NCBI GenBank assembly: GCA_900554625.1
Contig: USHP01000141.1
Coordinates: 1 to 5,657, forward strand
From: an uncultured Eubacteriales bacterium
Lineage (GTDB): Bacteria > Bacillota > Clostridia > Oscillospirales > Oscillospiraceae
Length of the DNA: 5,657 bases
Direction of reading: 5' to 3'
In this document: piece by piece, positions 1-5,657 of the stretch
Numbering within the stretch: position 1 is the stretch's first letter
Layout of the letters: every line of letters begins with the position of its first letter
Notes under the pieces: generated by a model
What the model was told of the DNA's origin: nothing
The model's input: only the letters and a program-made list of their open reading frames with translations
The model's database searches: none
Made by a program: the position numbers and the translations under genes

Positions 1-52
1 CCCCATCTGTTAGATAGTATATCATACTGTCTAACAAATGGGGTGCAGTTCA
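1..52. repeat. Inverted repeat resembling paired IS3-family ends, downstream of glnS
   Basis: Bases 1-20 and 24-43 are inverted copies matching at 18 of 20 positions, separated by the 3-base loop ATC at 21-23. Read on the minus strand from base 52, the sequence begins TGAACTGCACCCCATTTG and continues with TTAGACA. From memory this resembles the terminal repeats of the IS150-like group of the IS3 family, which start with TG and have a TGTACTGCACCC-like opening. Two such ends face outward here with almost nothing between them, so a miniature, internally deleted IS remnant is a plausible reading. The left end is cut by the window, so the matching TGAACTGCA and any target duplication cannot be seen. 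In RNA the same sequence would form a strong hairpin 31 bases past the glnS stop and could act as a terminator. No T-tract is visible after it, because that would lie outside the window. Confidence 0.6.
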
Positions 53-73
53 TTTCGCAGCGGGACAAATTGC

Positions 74-1753
74 TTATTTACCGGGCTTGAAGCTGTCCTT
101 CAGGCTGACGGAGCGGTTGAATACCAGATGCTCCGCAGTAGAATCCTTGCTGTCGGGGCAGAAGTAGCCCAGACGCATGAACTGATAGGAAGCGGGAGCC
201 TTGGCGTCTTTCAGGCTGGCTTCCACCTTGCATCCGGTGAGAACCTCCAGAGAGTGGGGGTTCAGGCAGGCCAGGAAATCCTTGCCGGCGGCATCGGGGT
301 CCGGATCGTCAAAGAGGTTGCTGTACTGCCGTACCTCTGCGTCGGCACAGTTGTTGGCGTCTACCCAGTGGATGGTAGCGCCCTTGACCTTCCGGCCGTC
401 GGCGGGGTTGCCGCCCTGGCTGTCGGGGTCGTAGGTGGCCAGCACTTCCACTACCTTGCCGTTTTCGTCGGTGACGCATCCGGTGCAGGTGATCAGGTAA
501 GCACCCTTCAGGCGGCACTCCGGTCCATTGGGGAACAGGCGCTTGTACTTGGGCACCGGCTCAGCCAGGAAGTCGTCGGCCTCAATCCACAGATTCCGGG
601 AGAAGGTCACCGGACGGGTGCCGGCATCGGGATCGTTGGGATTGTTCTCCACCTCAAAGGTCTCGCTCTTGCCCTCGGGATAGTTGGTGATGGTCAGCTT
701 AACGGGGTCCAGAACAGCCATAACCCGCTGGGCGGTTTCGTTCAGGTCTTCCCGCAGGCAGTGCTCCAGGAAACCGTACTCAATGGTGTTGGGGCTCTTC
801 GCTACGCCAACCCGGTCGCAGAAGTTGCGGATGGAAGCGGGGGTGTAGCCACGGCGGCGCAGACCGCACAGGGTGGGCATCCGGGGATCGTCCCAGCCGG
901 AAACATAGCCGTTTTCCACCAAAGCTCTGAGTTTACGCTTGGACAGCACGGTGTGGTCGATGCCCAGCCGAGCAAACTCAATCTGCCGGGGATGGTGGGG
1001 AACGTTGGTGTGCTCTACCACCCAGTTGTACAGGGGACGGTGGTTCTCAAATTCCAGAGAGCACAGGGAGTGGGTAATGCCTTCCAGAGCGTCCTGAATG
1101 GGGTGGGCAAAGTCGTACATGGGGTAGATGCACCACTTGTCCCCCTGACGGTGGTGATGCATATGGCGAATCCGGTAGATGACCGGGTCACGCATATTGA
1201 AGTTGCCGGAAGCCAGGTCAATCTTGGCCCGGAGGGTGTACTTGTTGTCCTCGAATTCACCGGCACGCATCCGGCGGAACAGGTCCAGGCTTTCCTCAAT
1301 GGGACGGTCACGCCAGGGAGACTTTGCGGGTGTGTCGGTGTCGCCCCGGTATTCCTTAAACTGCTCGGGGGTCAGCTCGCAGACGTAGGCCAGACCCTTC
1401 TTGATCAGCTCCTCCGCCAGCTCGTAGGTCTTTTCAAAGTAGTCGGAGCCGTAGAAGAACCGGTCGCCCCAGTCGAAGCCCAGCCAGTGGATATCCTCCT
1501 GAATGGCCTGCACAAACTCCACATCCTCTTTGGTGGGGTTGGTGTCGTCCATACGCAGGTTGCACATACCGCCGTACTTCTCCGCGGTGCCGAAGTCAAT
1601 AATCAGCGCCTTGCAGTGACCGATGTGCAGATAACCGTTGGGCTCCGGTGGGAACCGGGTGTGTACGGTCATACCTTCATAGCGGCCGCCAGGCGCGATA
1701 TCCTCATCAATAAAGGCGTGGATGAAATTCTTGCTTTCCGTAATCTCAGCCAT
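74..1753 (-). CDS. glnS: Glutaminyl-tRNA synthetase (GlnRS)
   Basis: This cytoplasmic class I aminoacyl-tRNA synthetase joins glutamine to tRNA-Gln using ATP. The 559-residue product is close to the 554 of the E. coli enzyme, so it looks full length. The N-terminal Rossmann catalytic domain carries FPPEPNGYLHIGH with the HIGH signature at residues 43-46, then LRMDDTNPTKED near 66-77, the GlnRS form of a block shared with GluRS. The KMSKS-type loop is VLSKRKL at 269-275, the usual GlnRS version. The C-terminal part, from roughly residue 340, fits the two beta-barrel anticodon-binding domains. The ATG is preceded on the minus strand by AGAGAGG (1764-1770) with a 10-base gap, and the HIGH position agrees with this start. 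The gene is divergent from pyrH and monocistronic as far as visible. GluRS is the main alternative, but the PPEPNGYLHIGH and LSKRK motifs and the length favour GlnRS strongly. Confidence 0.97.
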   Translation of the reverse strand: MAEITESKNFIHAFIDEDIAPGGRYEGMTVHTRFPPEPNGYLHIGHCKALIIDFGTAEKYGGMCNLRMDDTNPTKEDVEFVQAIQEDIHWLGFDWGDRFFYGSDYFEKTYELAEELIKKGLAYVCELTPEQFKEYRGDTDTPAKSPWRDRPIEESLDLFRRMRAGEFEDNKYTLRAKIDLASGNFNMRDPVIYRIRHMHHHRQGDKWCIYPMYDFAHPIQDALEGITHSLCSLEFENHRPLYNWVVEHTNVPHHPRQIEFARLGIDHTVLSKRKLRALVENGYVSGWDDPRMPTLCGLRRRGYTPASIRNFCDRVGVAKSPNTIEYGFLEHCLREDLNETAQRVMAVLDPVKLTITNYPEGKSETFEVENNPNDPDAGTRPVTFSRNLWIEADDFLAEPVPKYKRLFPNGPECRLKGAYLITCTGCVTDENGKVVEVLATYDPDSQGGNPADGRKVKGATIHWVDANNCADAEVRQYSNLFDDPDPDAAGKDFLACLNPHSLEVLTGCKVEASLKDAKAPASYQFMRLGYFCPDSKDSTAEHLVFNRSVSLKDSFKPGK

Positions 1754-1788
1754 ATTGGAACATCCTCTCTTCCGATACGAATCGTGGT

Positions 1789-1832
1789 TTATTGGCAGAG
1801 GGCGGACTTGGCCCTTTGCTTTTTACCAATAA
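1789..1832 (-). promoter_or_regulatory. Stem-loop at the 5' end of the glnS leader
   Basis: On the minus strand, TTATTGG (1832-1826) can pair with CCAATAA (1795-1789) as a 7-bp outer stem. Inside it, AGGGC (1815-1811) pairs with GCCCT (1803-1799) around a 7-base loop, with an asymmetric internal loop between the two stems. The transcription start predicted from the glnS promoter falls at about 1832, the base of the outer stem, so the transcript would begin with this hairpin. Such 5' hairpins can protect mRNA from decay; that role is inference. I see no T-box consensus (AGGGTGGNACCGCG-like) in this leader, which is only about 79 bases long, so T-box control is not supported. Confidence 0.45.
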
Positions 1833-1838
1833 TATGCC

Positions 1839-1867
1839 ATTATACCCCATAACGGCGGGATTTGCAA
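1839..1867 (-). promoter_or_regulatory. Sigma-A-type promoter for glnS
   Basis: On the minus strand, TTGCAA (1867-1862) is followed after exactly 17 bases by a perfect TATAAT (1844-1839). The predicted start of transcription is near 1832, giving a leader of about 79 bases before the glnS ATG. The consensus match and spacing are good, and the position upstream of glnS fits. It is predicted from sequence only. Confidence 0.7.
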
Positions 1868-1982
1868 CCGCAATTCCTGCCAGAATCCATCTTTTCCGGG
1901 GCAAAGACTGTGTGAAAATTGTACATTGTGTATCCGGTTATGAAAAATACGAAAACATTTTGAGAAATCTGCAATTTAATGG

Positions 1983-2011
1983 TTGTCAATTGGGCTATCT
2001 TATATTAAAAT
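1983..2011 (+). promoter_or_regulatory. Sigma-A-type promoter for the pyrH-frr operon
   Basis: TTGTCA (1983-1988) and TAAAAT (2006-2011) each match the consensus at 5 of 6 positions and are 17 bases apart. The upstream stretch 1925-1980 is AT-rich and could add UP-element-like strength. Transcription would start near 2018, leaving a leader of only about 24 bases before the pyrH start. The glnS promoter lies about 115 bp away on the other strand, so the two units have separate, non-overlapping promoters. Between them (1868-1982) I see no further convincing site. Confidence 0.7.
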
Positions 2012-2024
2012 AGAAAAGGATATG

Positions 2025-2032
2025 AAAAGGAG
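2025..2032 (+). promoter_or_regulatory. Ribosome binding site that sets the TTG start of pyrH
   Basis: AAAAGGAG at 2025-2032 lies 9 bases before the TTG at 2042. In the pyrH frame a TGA stop occurs at 2033-2035, so no earlier in-frame start is possible. The next in-frame ATG is codon 44, beyond the KISGEAL motif. TTG at 2042 is therefore the only start that gives a complete protein. An out-of-frame ATG at 2037 lies between this site and the TTG. Confidence 0.8.
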
Positions 2033-2041
2033 TGATATGAT

Positions 2042-2767
2042 TTGCCTCAGCTTAAATATAAGCGCATCCTGCTGAAAATCAGCGGCGAAGCTTTGGCTGG
2101 CGAACAGCACAGAGGATTGGACTTTACCGTGATCCATTCCGTATGCGAAGCCATTCGTACCTGCCGGGACATGGACGTTCAGATTGGCCTGGTCATCGGC
2201 GGCGGCAACTTCTGGCGCGGTGTGAAAGACGGTGCCGACAAGATGCAGCGTTCCCACGGCGATGCCATGGGTATGCTGGCTACCGTTATGAATTCCATTG
2301 CCATGGCAGATGCCCTGGAAAAGCACGGCTTGGATGCCAGAGTACTTACCGCGGTAGAGATGCATAAGTTTGCCGAGTACTTTACCCGGGATACTGCGGA
2401 TCGCTACCTGAACGAAGGCAAGGTTGTGATCTTCGCTGCCGGAACCGGCAACCCCTATTTCTCCACCGATACCGGTGCGGTGCTCCGGGGTGTGGAGATT
2501 GAAGCCAACGCTATCCTCATGGCCAAAAACGTGGATGCCATTTATTCGGCTGACCCCAATACTGACCCCAACGCCCAGCGCTATACCCACCTGACCTATG
2601 ACAAGGTCCTGGCGGATCACCTGAAGGCTACCGATTCCACCGCCATGACACTGGCTATGGATAACGATATGCCCATGGTCTGCTTTGCCCTGAATCCCCC
2701 GGAAAATATCATCCGCGTTGCCTGCGGAGAGGCAATCGGAACAACCGTTACCGTTAAGGAGGAATAA
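2042..2767 (+). CDS. pyrH: UMP kinase (uridylate kinase)
   Basis: This cytoplasmic bacterial UMP kinase of the amino acid kinase fold phosphorylates UMP to UDP with ATP, the step leading to UTP and CTP. In the family it works as a hexamer with allosteric control by GTP and UTP. The 241-residue length is normal. Visible motifs are KISGEAL at 12-18 (phosphate binding), GGGNFWRG at 53-60, HGDAMGMLATVMN at about 72-84 (UMP site, with the conserved Asp at 74), GTGNPYFSTDT at 134-144, and the ILMAKNVDAIYSADP block that follows. The start is TTG, fixed by an in-frame stop just upstream and a good ribosome binding site. It is the first gene of a rightward operon. Only 3 bases separate it from frr, whose ribosome binding site AAGGAGG (2756-2762) lies inside the last codons of pyrH. 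In many Firmicutes rpsB and tsf precede pyrH; here divergent glnS does instead. Confidence 0.97.
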   Translation: MPQLKYKRILLKISGEALAGEQHRGLDFTVIHSVCEAIRTCRDMDVQIGLVIGGGNFWRGVKDGADKMQRSHGDAMGMLATVMNSIAMADALEKHGLDARVLTAVEMHKFAEYFTRDTADRYLNEGKVVIFAAGTGNPYFSTDTGAVLRGVEIEANAILMAKNVDAIYSADPNTDPNAQRYTHLTYDKVLADHLKATDSTAMTLAMDNDMPMVCFALNPPENIIRVACGEAIGTTVTVKEE

Positions 2768-2770
2768 CAA

Positions 2771-3325
2771 ATGAGCGTAGATTTCAAGGAATATGCAAGA
2801 AGAATGGACAAGGCTCTGGAGCACCTGAATGAGGAATTCGGCGCTGTTCGGGCAGGCCGGGCCAATGCCAAGGTTCTTGATCGCATCACTGTGGAATACT
2901 ATGGCAGTGAGACACCCCTGAACGGTGTGGCCACCATTTCCACTCCCGACGCCCGCACCCTGGTGGTGCAGCCCTGGGATACCAAGATCCTGAAGGACAT
3001 TCAGAAGGCCATCCAGTCCTCTGACCTGGGCATAAACCCCCAGAACGACGGCCGGGTGATCCGTCTGGTGTTCCCCCAGCTGACGGAGGAGCGCCGTAAG
3101 GAACTGGCAAAGCAGGTCAGAAAGTATGCCGAAGAATCCAAGGTTGCCATGCGCAACATCCGCCGGGACGGCATGGATTATGTGAAGAAGCTGAAGAAGA
3201 ACTCCGAAATCACCGAAGATGACCAGAAGAAGGCAGAGAAGGATCTGCAGGATCTGCTGGATAAGAACATCAAGCGGGTGGACGCTGCCCTGGCCGACAA
3301 GGAAAAGGAACTGATGTCCATCTAA
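2771..3325 (+). CDS. frr: Ribosome recycling factor (RRF)
   Basis: RRF acts in the cytoplasm with EF-G to split the post-termination ribosome after peptide release. The 184-residue product has the standard length (about 185) and family pattern: an N-terminal helix with VRAGRAN at 26-32, a central beta domain from about residue 31 to 105 containing LGINPQNDGRVIRLVFPQLTEERR, and a long charged C-terminal helical part with RNIRRD at 128-133, the arginine-rich patch that contacts rRNA in studied RRFs. AAGGAGG at 2756-2762 lies 8 bases before the ATG. The gene follows pyrH with 3 bases between them, so it is surely co-transcribed and perhaps translationally coupled. The TAA stop coincides with the left boundary of a 163-bp palindromic element (3325-3487). 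The coding sequence itself is not damaged, since the C-terminus is of normal length. Confidence 0.97.
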   Translation: MSVDFKEYARRMDKALEHLNEEFGAVRAGRANAKVLDRITVEYYGSETPLNGVATISTPDARTLVVQPWDTKILKDIQKAIQSSDLGINPQNDGRVIRLVFPQLTEERRKELAKQVRKYAEESKVAMRNIRRDGMDYVKKLKKNSEITEDDQKKAEKDLQDLLDKNIKRVDAALADKEKELMSI

Positions 3326-3487
3326 GGAACCTCTGAATCATTCGTCTTCGGCTGAGCGGCGAATATTTTGCCCCATCCGTGCAGTTTTGGAAATGGGAAA
3401 TACATACAGTATTCCTCCATTTCCAGAATTTTCGACTGAGCCGAAATCTTCTGCCGTCAGCTCTTGCCGATTGACTCAGAGCTTCCC
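3325..3487. mobile_element. MITE-like palindromic element inserted at the frr stop codon
   Basis: The 16-base ends AGGAACCTCTGAATCA (3325-3340) and TGACTCAGAGCTTCCC (3472-3487) are inverted copies matching at 13 of 16 positions. Each end is bordered by TA (3323-3324 and 3488-3489), as expected for a TA target duplication of the IS630/Tc1-mariner type. The inside also folds back: TTCGGCT (3347-3353) pairs with AGCCGAA (3439-3445), CGAA (3360-3363) with TTCG (3431-3434), and 3388-3403 with 3409-3425 around a 5-base loop. No credible protein is encoded. Removing the element and one TA leaves frr ending ATC TAA, so the stop would have existed before insertion. The non-autonomous mobile element reading is inference; a structured RNA or processing site is an alternative. 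Confidence 0.6.
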
Positions 3488-3510
3488 TAATCACATGTTT
3501 GCCTATAATG

Positions 3511-3540
3511 ATAGGGGTCGATGGCCACATCGACCCCTAT
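3511..3540. repeat. Perfect 13-bp palindrome before uppS
   Basis: ATAGGGGTCGATG (3511-3523) and CATCGACCCCTAT (3528-3540) are exact inverted copies around the 4-base loop GCCA. In RNA this would be a very stable hairpin ending 35 bases before the uppS ATG. A run of six T lies at 3554-3559, 13 bases past the stem. That is too far for a textbook intrinsic terminator, so partial attenuation between frr and uppS is possible but unproven. Short AGGGG...CCCCT palindromes of this style are, as I recall, common between genes of gut Clostridia, so this may be a copy of such a dispersed repeat. Confidence 0.75.
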
Positions 3541-3575
3541 GATTCAGGGCCCATTTTTTAGAAAGAGGTGAGCCA

Positions 3576-4289
3576 ATGGCGAATTCAGAGTCTCTGGTTC
3601 CGCCGCAACATATTGCCATTATCATGGATGGAAACGGCCGTTGGGCCAAACAGCGGGGCCTGCCCCGTACTGCCGGACATGCCGCCGGTGCCGAGAGCTT
3701 CCGGCGGATTGCCAATTATTGCCGCACCCTGGGGGTAAAGTATCTGACGGTTTACGCATTTTCCACAGAGAATTGGAAACGCTCCCAGGACGAGATTGCC
3801 GGCATTATGCGTCTGCTGCGCCGGTATCTGGAGGAAGCATTGCGGGATATGGAAAAGAACCGTGTGTGCTTTCGCTTTTTTGGAGATTTGACCCGGCTGA
3901 GCCCCCAGCTGCAGAAACTCTGCCTGGATGCCCAAAGCCGCAGTCAGGACTATGACGTGCAGGTGAACTTTTGCCTGAACTATGGCGGACGGGATGAAAT
4001 CGTCCATGCCGCCCGGGCCTTTGCCGATGAGGTGGCCCAGGGAAAACGCAGCCCCGAAGAACTGACCGAAGGGCTGTTTGATAATTTCTTGTATTCTGCC
4101 GGCGTTCCGGACCCGGAACTGGTCATCCGGCCCTCCGGGGAGAAGCGGATCAGCAATTTCCTGCTGTGGCAGTCTGCTTACTCGGAATATGTATTTATGA
4201 ATGTACTGTGGCCGGATTTTACCCCGGAGCATCTGGACGAGGCCATTGCAGAATATCACCGGCGCAACCGGCGATTTGGAGGGACATAA
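3576..4289 (+). CDS. uppS: Undecaprenyl diphosphate synthase (isoprenyl transferase)
   Basis: This cis-prenyltransferase condenses isopentenyl diphosphate units onto farnesyl diphosphate to make the C55 carrier used for peptidoglycan and other wall polymers. It acts at the inner face of the membrane. At 237 residues it is full length. Motifs are IAIIMDGNGRWAKQRG with catalytic Asp18, the TVYAFSTENWKR block at about 58-69, NFCLNYGGRDEI in the middle, and IRPSGEKRISNFLLWQ with Arg185 and Arg191, followed by Glu204 in AYSEYVF. These match the diphosphate- and Mg-binding residues of the E. coli enzyme. The usual RT-S/G-GE reads RPSGE here, a minor variation. AAAGAGGTGA (3562-3571) precedes the ATG by 4 bases. 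The gene lies 250 bp after frr, beyond two palindromes, and only 6 bases before cdsA. Product chain length cannot be proven from sequence, but the neighbours favour the C55 enzyme. Confidence 0.96.
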   Translation: MANSESLVPPQHIAIIMDGNGRWAKQRGLPRTAGHAAGAESFRRIANYCRTLGVKYLTVYAFSTENWKRSQDEIAGIMRLLRRYLEEALRDMEKNRVCFRFFGDLTRLSPQLQKLCLDAQSRSQDYDVQVNFCLNYGGRDEIVHAARAFADEVAQGKRSPEELTEGLFDNFLYSAGVPDPELVIRPSGEKRISNFLLWQSAYSEYVFMNVLWPDFTPEHLDEAIAEYHRRNRRFGGT

Positions 4290-4295
4290 AGAAAT

Positions 4296-5111
4296 ATGAA
4301 AACCCGTATTCTTACAGCGGCAATCTTGGTGCCTGTTTTGCTCCTGCTGGTGCTGGTTGCACCGCCCATTATGGCTGCGGTGGTGCTGGGCTTGCTGCTG
4401 GCCATTGCCTCCTATGAACTGCTGTACCGTACCAAACTGGTGCAGCGCCCCCGGTTGGTGCTTTATTCTTCCGCCATGGCTTTTGCCATTTCCCTTTGGA
4501 GCTACTATACTGCCTCCCATGCCGTTTTTGTGCTGATGGTGATGATCTATTTCATGCTGCTGTTCTCCGAAATCATGATGGATCATGTGAAGGTTCATTT
4601 TGAGATGCTGGGCATGTGCTTTGTTTCGGGTATTATTCTGCCCTTCCTGCTCACTTCTCTGGTGCGCATCCTGACCATGAGTGTGGGACGGTATGTGATT
4701 CTGATTCCCTTCATTGTGGCGTTTTTGTCCGATGCGGGTGCCTATTTTGTGGGCATGAAATTCGGAAAACACAAGCTGGCTCCGGTTATCAGCCCCAACA
4801 AGACCATCGAAGGTGTCTTTGGCGGTTTGGGTGCTGCCATGCTGGGTATGCTGATCTACACGGTCATTCTGGATTGGCCCCTGCGCTTTGATGTGAACTA
4901 CGGCATTGCACTGCTTTATGGTGTCGTTGGCTCTCTGGCAGGTACCTTTGGCGACCTGTGCTTCTCCGTAATCAAACGTCAGACCGGTATCAAGGACTAT
5001 GGCAACCTGATTCCCGGACACGGCGGTGTACTGGACCGGCTGGATTCGCTGGTTATGGTGGCGCCGCTGATGGAAGCATTTTTGCTGCTGATTCCGGTGG
5101 TAATTGTGTAA
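4296..5111 (+). CDS. cdsA: Phosphatidate cytidylyltransferase (CDP-diacylglycerol synthase)
   Basis: This integral membrane enzyme makes CDP-diacylglycerol from phosphatidic acid and CTP, the branch point for the major phospholipids. The 271-residue protein is typical in length and very hydrophobic, with about eight or nine likely membrane segments. The first two lie at about 5-25 and 27-43 and the last at about 251-271. The family signature is intact at 224-250: SxxKRxxxxKDxGxxxPGHGGxxDRxD, including KR, KD, HGG and the DRLD end. The second conserved block, SDAGAY at 145-150 followed by FGKHKLAPVISPNKTIEG, is also present. The ATG lies 6 bases after the uppS stop. Its likely ribosome binding site GGAGGG (4278-4283) sits in the last uppS codons with a rather long 12-base gap, which suggests translational coupling to uppS. 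Confidence 0.96.
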   Translation: MKTRILTAAILVPVLLLLVLVAPPIMAAVVLGLLLAIASYELLYRTKLVQRPRLVLYSSAMAFAISLWSYYTASHAVFVLMVMIYFMLLFSEIMMDHVKVHFEMLGMCFVSGIILPFLLTSLVRILTMSVGRYVILIPFIVAFLSDAGAYFVGMKFGKHKLAPVISPNKTIEGVFGGLGAAMLGMLIYTVILDWPLRFDVNYGIALLYGVVGSLAGTFGDLCFSVIKRQTGIKDYGNLIPGHGGVLDRLDSLVMVAPLMEAFLLLIPVVIV

Positions 5112-5124
5112 TGAGGAACAAAAT

Positions 5125-5657
5125 ATGGTAAACTATGTCAGCATTCTTGGCTCTACCGGCTCCATTGGCCGGCAGAGCCTGGATATTATCTCCCGTTTGC
5201 CCCAAATTAAGGTGGCAGCATTGACAGCGGGGGCAAGTGTCGAGCGCATGGCCCAGCAGTGCCGGCAGTTTCAGCCGGAACTGGCGGTCATGGCAACGGA
5301 AGAAGCGGCCAACGCCCTGGCCCGTGAAATCGCAGACCTTCCCATCCGGGTAAGCTGGGGGGAAGCCGGACTGATTGAAGCGGCCCAGATTCCCAAGGCG
5401 GACTGTGTGATTACCGCCGTGGTGGGCATGGTGGGACTGAAACCCACGTTGGCTGCCATCCGGGCCAAGAAACGCATCGGCCTTGCCAACAAGGAAACCC
5501 TGGTCTGCGCCGGAGAACTGGTCATGGCCGAGGCCAAGAAATATGGCGCTGAGATCATTCCGGTGGACTCCGAGCACTCGGCCATCTTCCAATGCCTCAT
5601 GGGCAACCAGGACAGGGGAGAGGTCAAGCGCCTGATCCTCACGGCCTCCGGCGGCGC
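5125..5657 (+). CDS. dxr: 1-deoxy-D-xylulose 5-phosphate reductoisomerase, N-terminal part (cut by window end)
   Basis: DXR converts 1-deoxy-D-xylulose 5-phosphate to 2-C-methyl-D-erythritol 4-phosphate with NADPH, the committed step of the MEP isoprenoid pathway and the target of fosmidomycin. Only the first 177 codons plus two bases are present, out of roughly 380-400 for the family; the frame is open to the window edge. Visible are the NADPH-binding GSTGSIG at 9-15, LANKETLV at 120-127, PVDSEHSAIFQ at 146-156 with the metal ligands Asp148 and Glu150, and LTASGG at 172-177, the start of the substrate-binding serine region. TGAGGAA (5112-5118) lies 6 bases before the ATG, and the GSTGSIG position supports this start. 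It follows cdsA after 13 bases. Its product feeds the isopentenyl diphosphate supply used by UppS, two genes upstream. From the usual order, rseP and ispG would be expected next, outside the window. Confidence 0.96.
   Translation, partial: MVNYVSILGSTGSIGRQSLDIISRLPQIKVAALTAGASVERMAQQCRQFQPELAVMATEEAANALAREIADLPIRVSWGEAGLIEAAQIPKADCVITAVVGMVGLKPTLAAIRAKKRIGLANKETLVCAGELVMAEAKKYGAEIIPVDSEHSAIFQCLMGNQDRGEVKRLILTASGG

Noticed and set aside
38..1852. Long open frame of 604 codons on the plus strand
   Set aside because: It is the antisense shadow of glnS. Its translation is a low-complexity G/V/A/L-rich protein with no recognisable domain, while the opposite strand encodes an unambiguous GlnRS.
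1754..2041. T-box riboswitch in the glnS leader
   Set aside because: There is no match to the T-box core sequence on either strand, and the predicted leader is far too short for a full T-box.
2000..2824. 274-codon open frame on the minus strand over pyrH
   Set aside because: It is an antisense shadow of pyrH, whose kinase motifs are complete.
3471..3509. TTGACT...TATAAT as a promoter for uppS
   Set aside because: The -10 is perfect but the spacing is 27 bases, far outside the usable range. At 17 bases the -35 would be GCTTCC, which is poor. It is kept only as a speculative point in the findings.
3270..3530. 86-codon open frame on the minus strand over the frr-uppS gap
   Set aside because: It reads through the palindromic element and the 3' end of frr. 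The basic, low-information translation comes from the repeat; I see no ribosome binding site or domain. Such repeat-derived hypothetical proteins are usually spurious.
3585..5021. 478-codon open frame on the minus strand across uppS and cdsA
   Set aside because: The product is H/Q/G-rich with no family features, and it runs antisense to two genes with intact signatures.
5111..5131. ATG overlapping the cdsA stop (TAATG) as a dxr start
   Set aside because: That frame closes after six codons; the dxr frame starts at 5125 with its own ribosome binding site.

Overview
The window looks like chromosomal housekeeping DNA from a Gram-positive gut-type Clostridia bacterium, probably Oscillospiraceae/Ruminococcaceae-like. 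That placement is inferred from three things: moderately GC-rich codon use, strong AGGAGG-type ribosome binding sites, and the gene order pyrH-frr-uppS-cdsA-dxr, which is classic for Firmicutes. A bacterial-type glutaminyl-tRNA synthetase is present, which is the exception rather than the rule in Firmicutes. The placement rests on recognition, not on a search.

Layout. Bases 1-73 lie downstream of glnS and hold a 20-bp imperfect inverted repeat. Its right-hand sequence reads like the terminal repeat of an IS3-family element. glnS (74-1753) runs leftward. The 288-bp divergent region 1754-2041 carries a good sigma-A-type promoter for glnS, with a stem-loop predicted at the very 5' end of its leader, and a separate good promoter for the rightward operon. 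Rightward come pyrH (UMP kinase, TTG start), frr (ribosome recycling factor), a 250-bp gap with two palindromic elements, uppS (undecaprenyl diphosphate synthase), cdsA (phosphatidate cytidylyltransferase), and the first 177 codons of dxr (DXP reductoisomerase), cut by the window end.

How the genes fit together. PyrH supplies UDP for UTP/CTP synthesis, and CTP is the co-substrate of CdsA. Dxr is the committed step of the MEP pathway, which makes the isoprenoid precursors that UppS polymerises into the C55 lipid carrier for cell wall synthesis. Frr recycles ribosomes, and GlnS charges tRNA-Gln directly. The rightward genes therefore link translation, pyrimidine nucleotides, phospholipid synthesis and wall-carrier synthesis.

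The parts not explained by ordinary genes are all small and non-coding. They are the IS3-end-like hairpin at the left edge, a 163-bp MITE-like element whose left boundary falls in the frr stop codon, and a perfect 13-bp palindrome just before uppS. I see no sign of a new multi-gene system, defence locus, CRISPR array or RNA gene.
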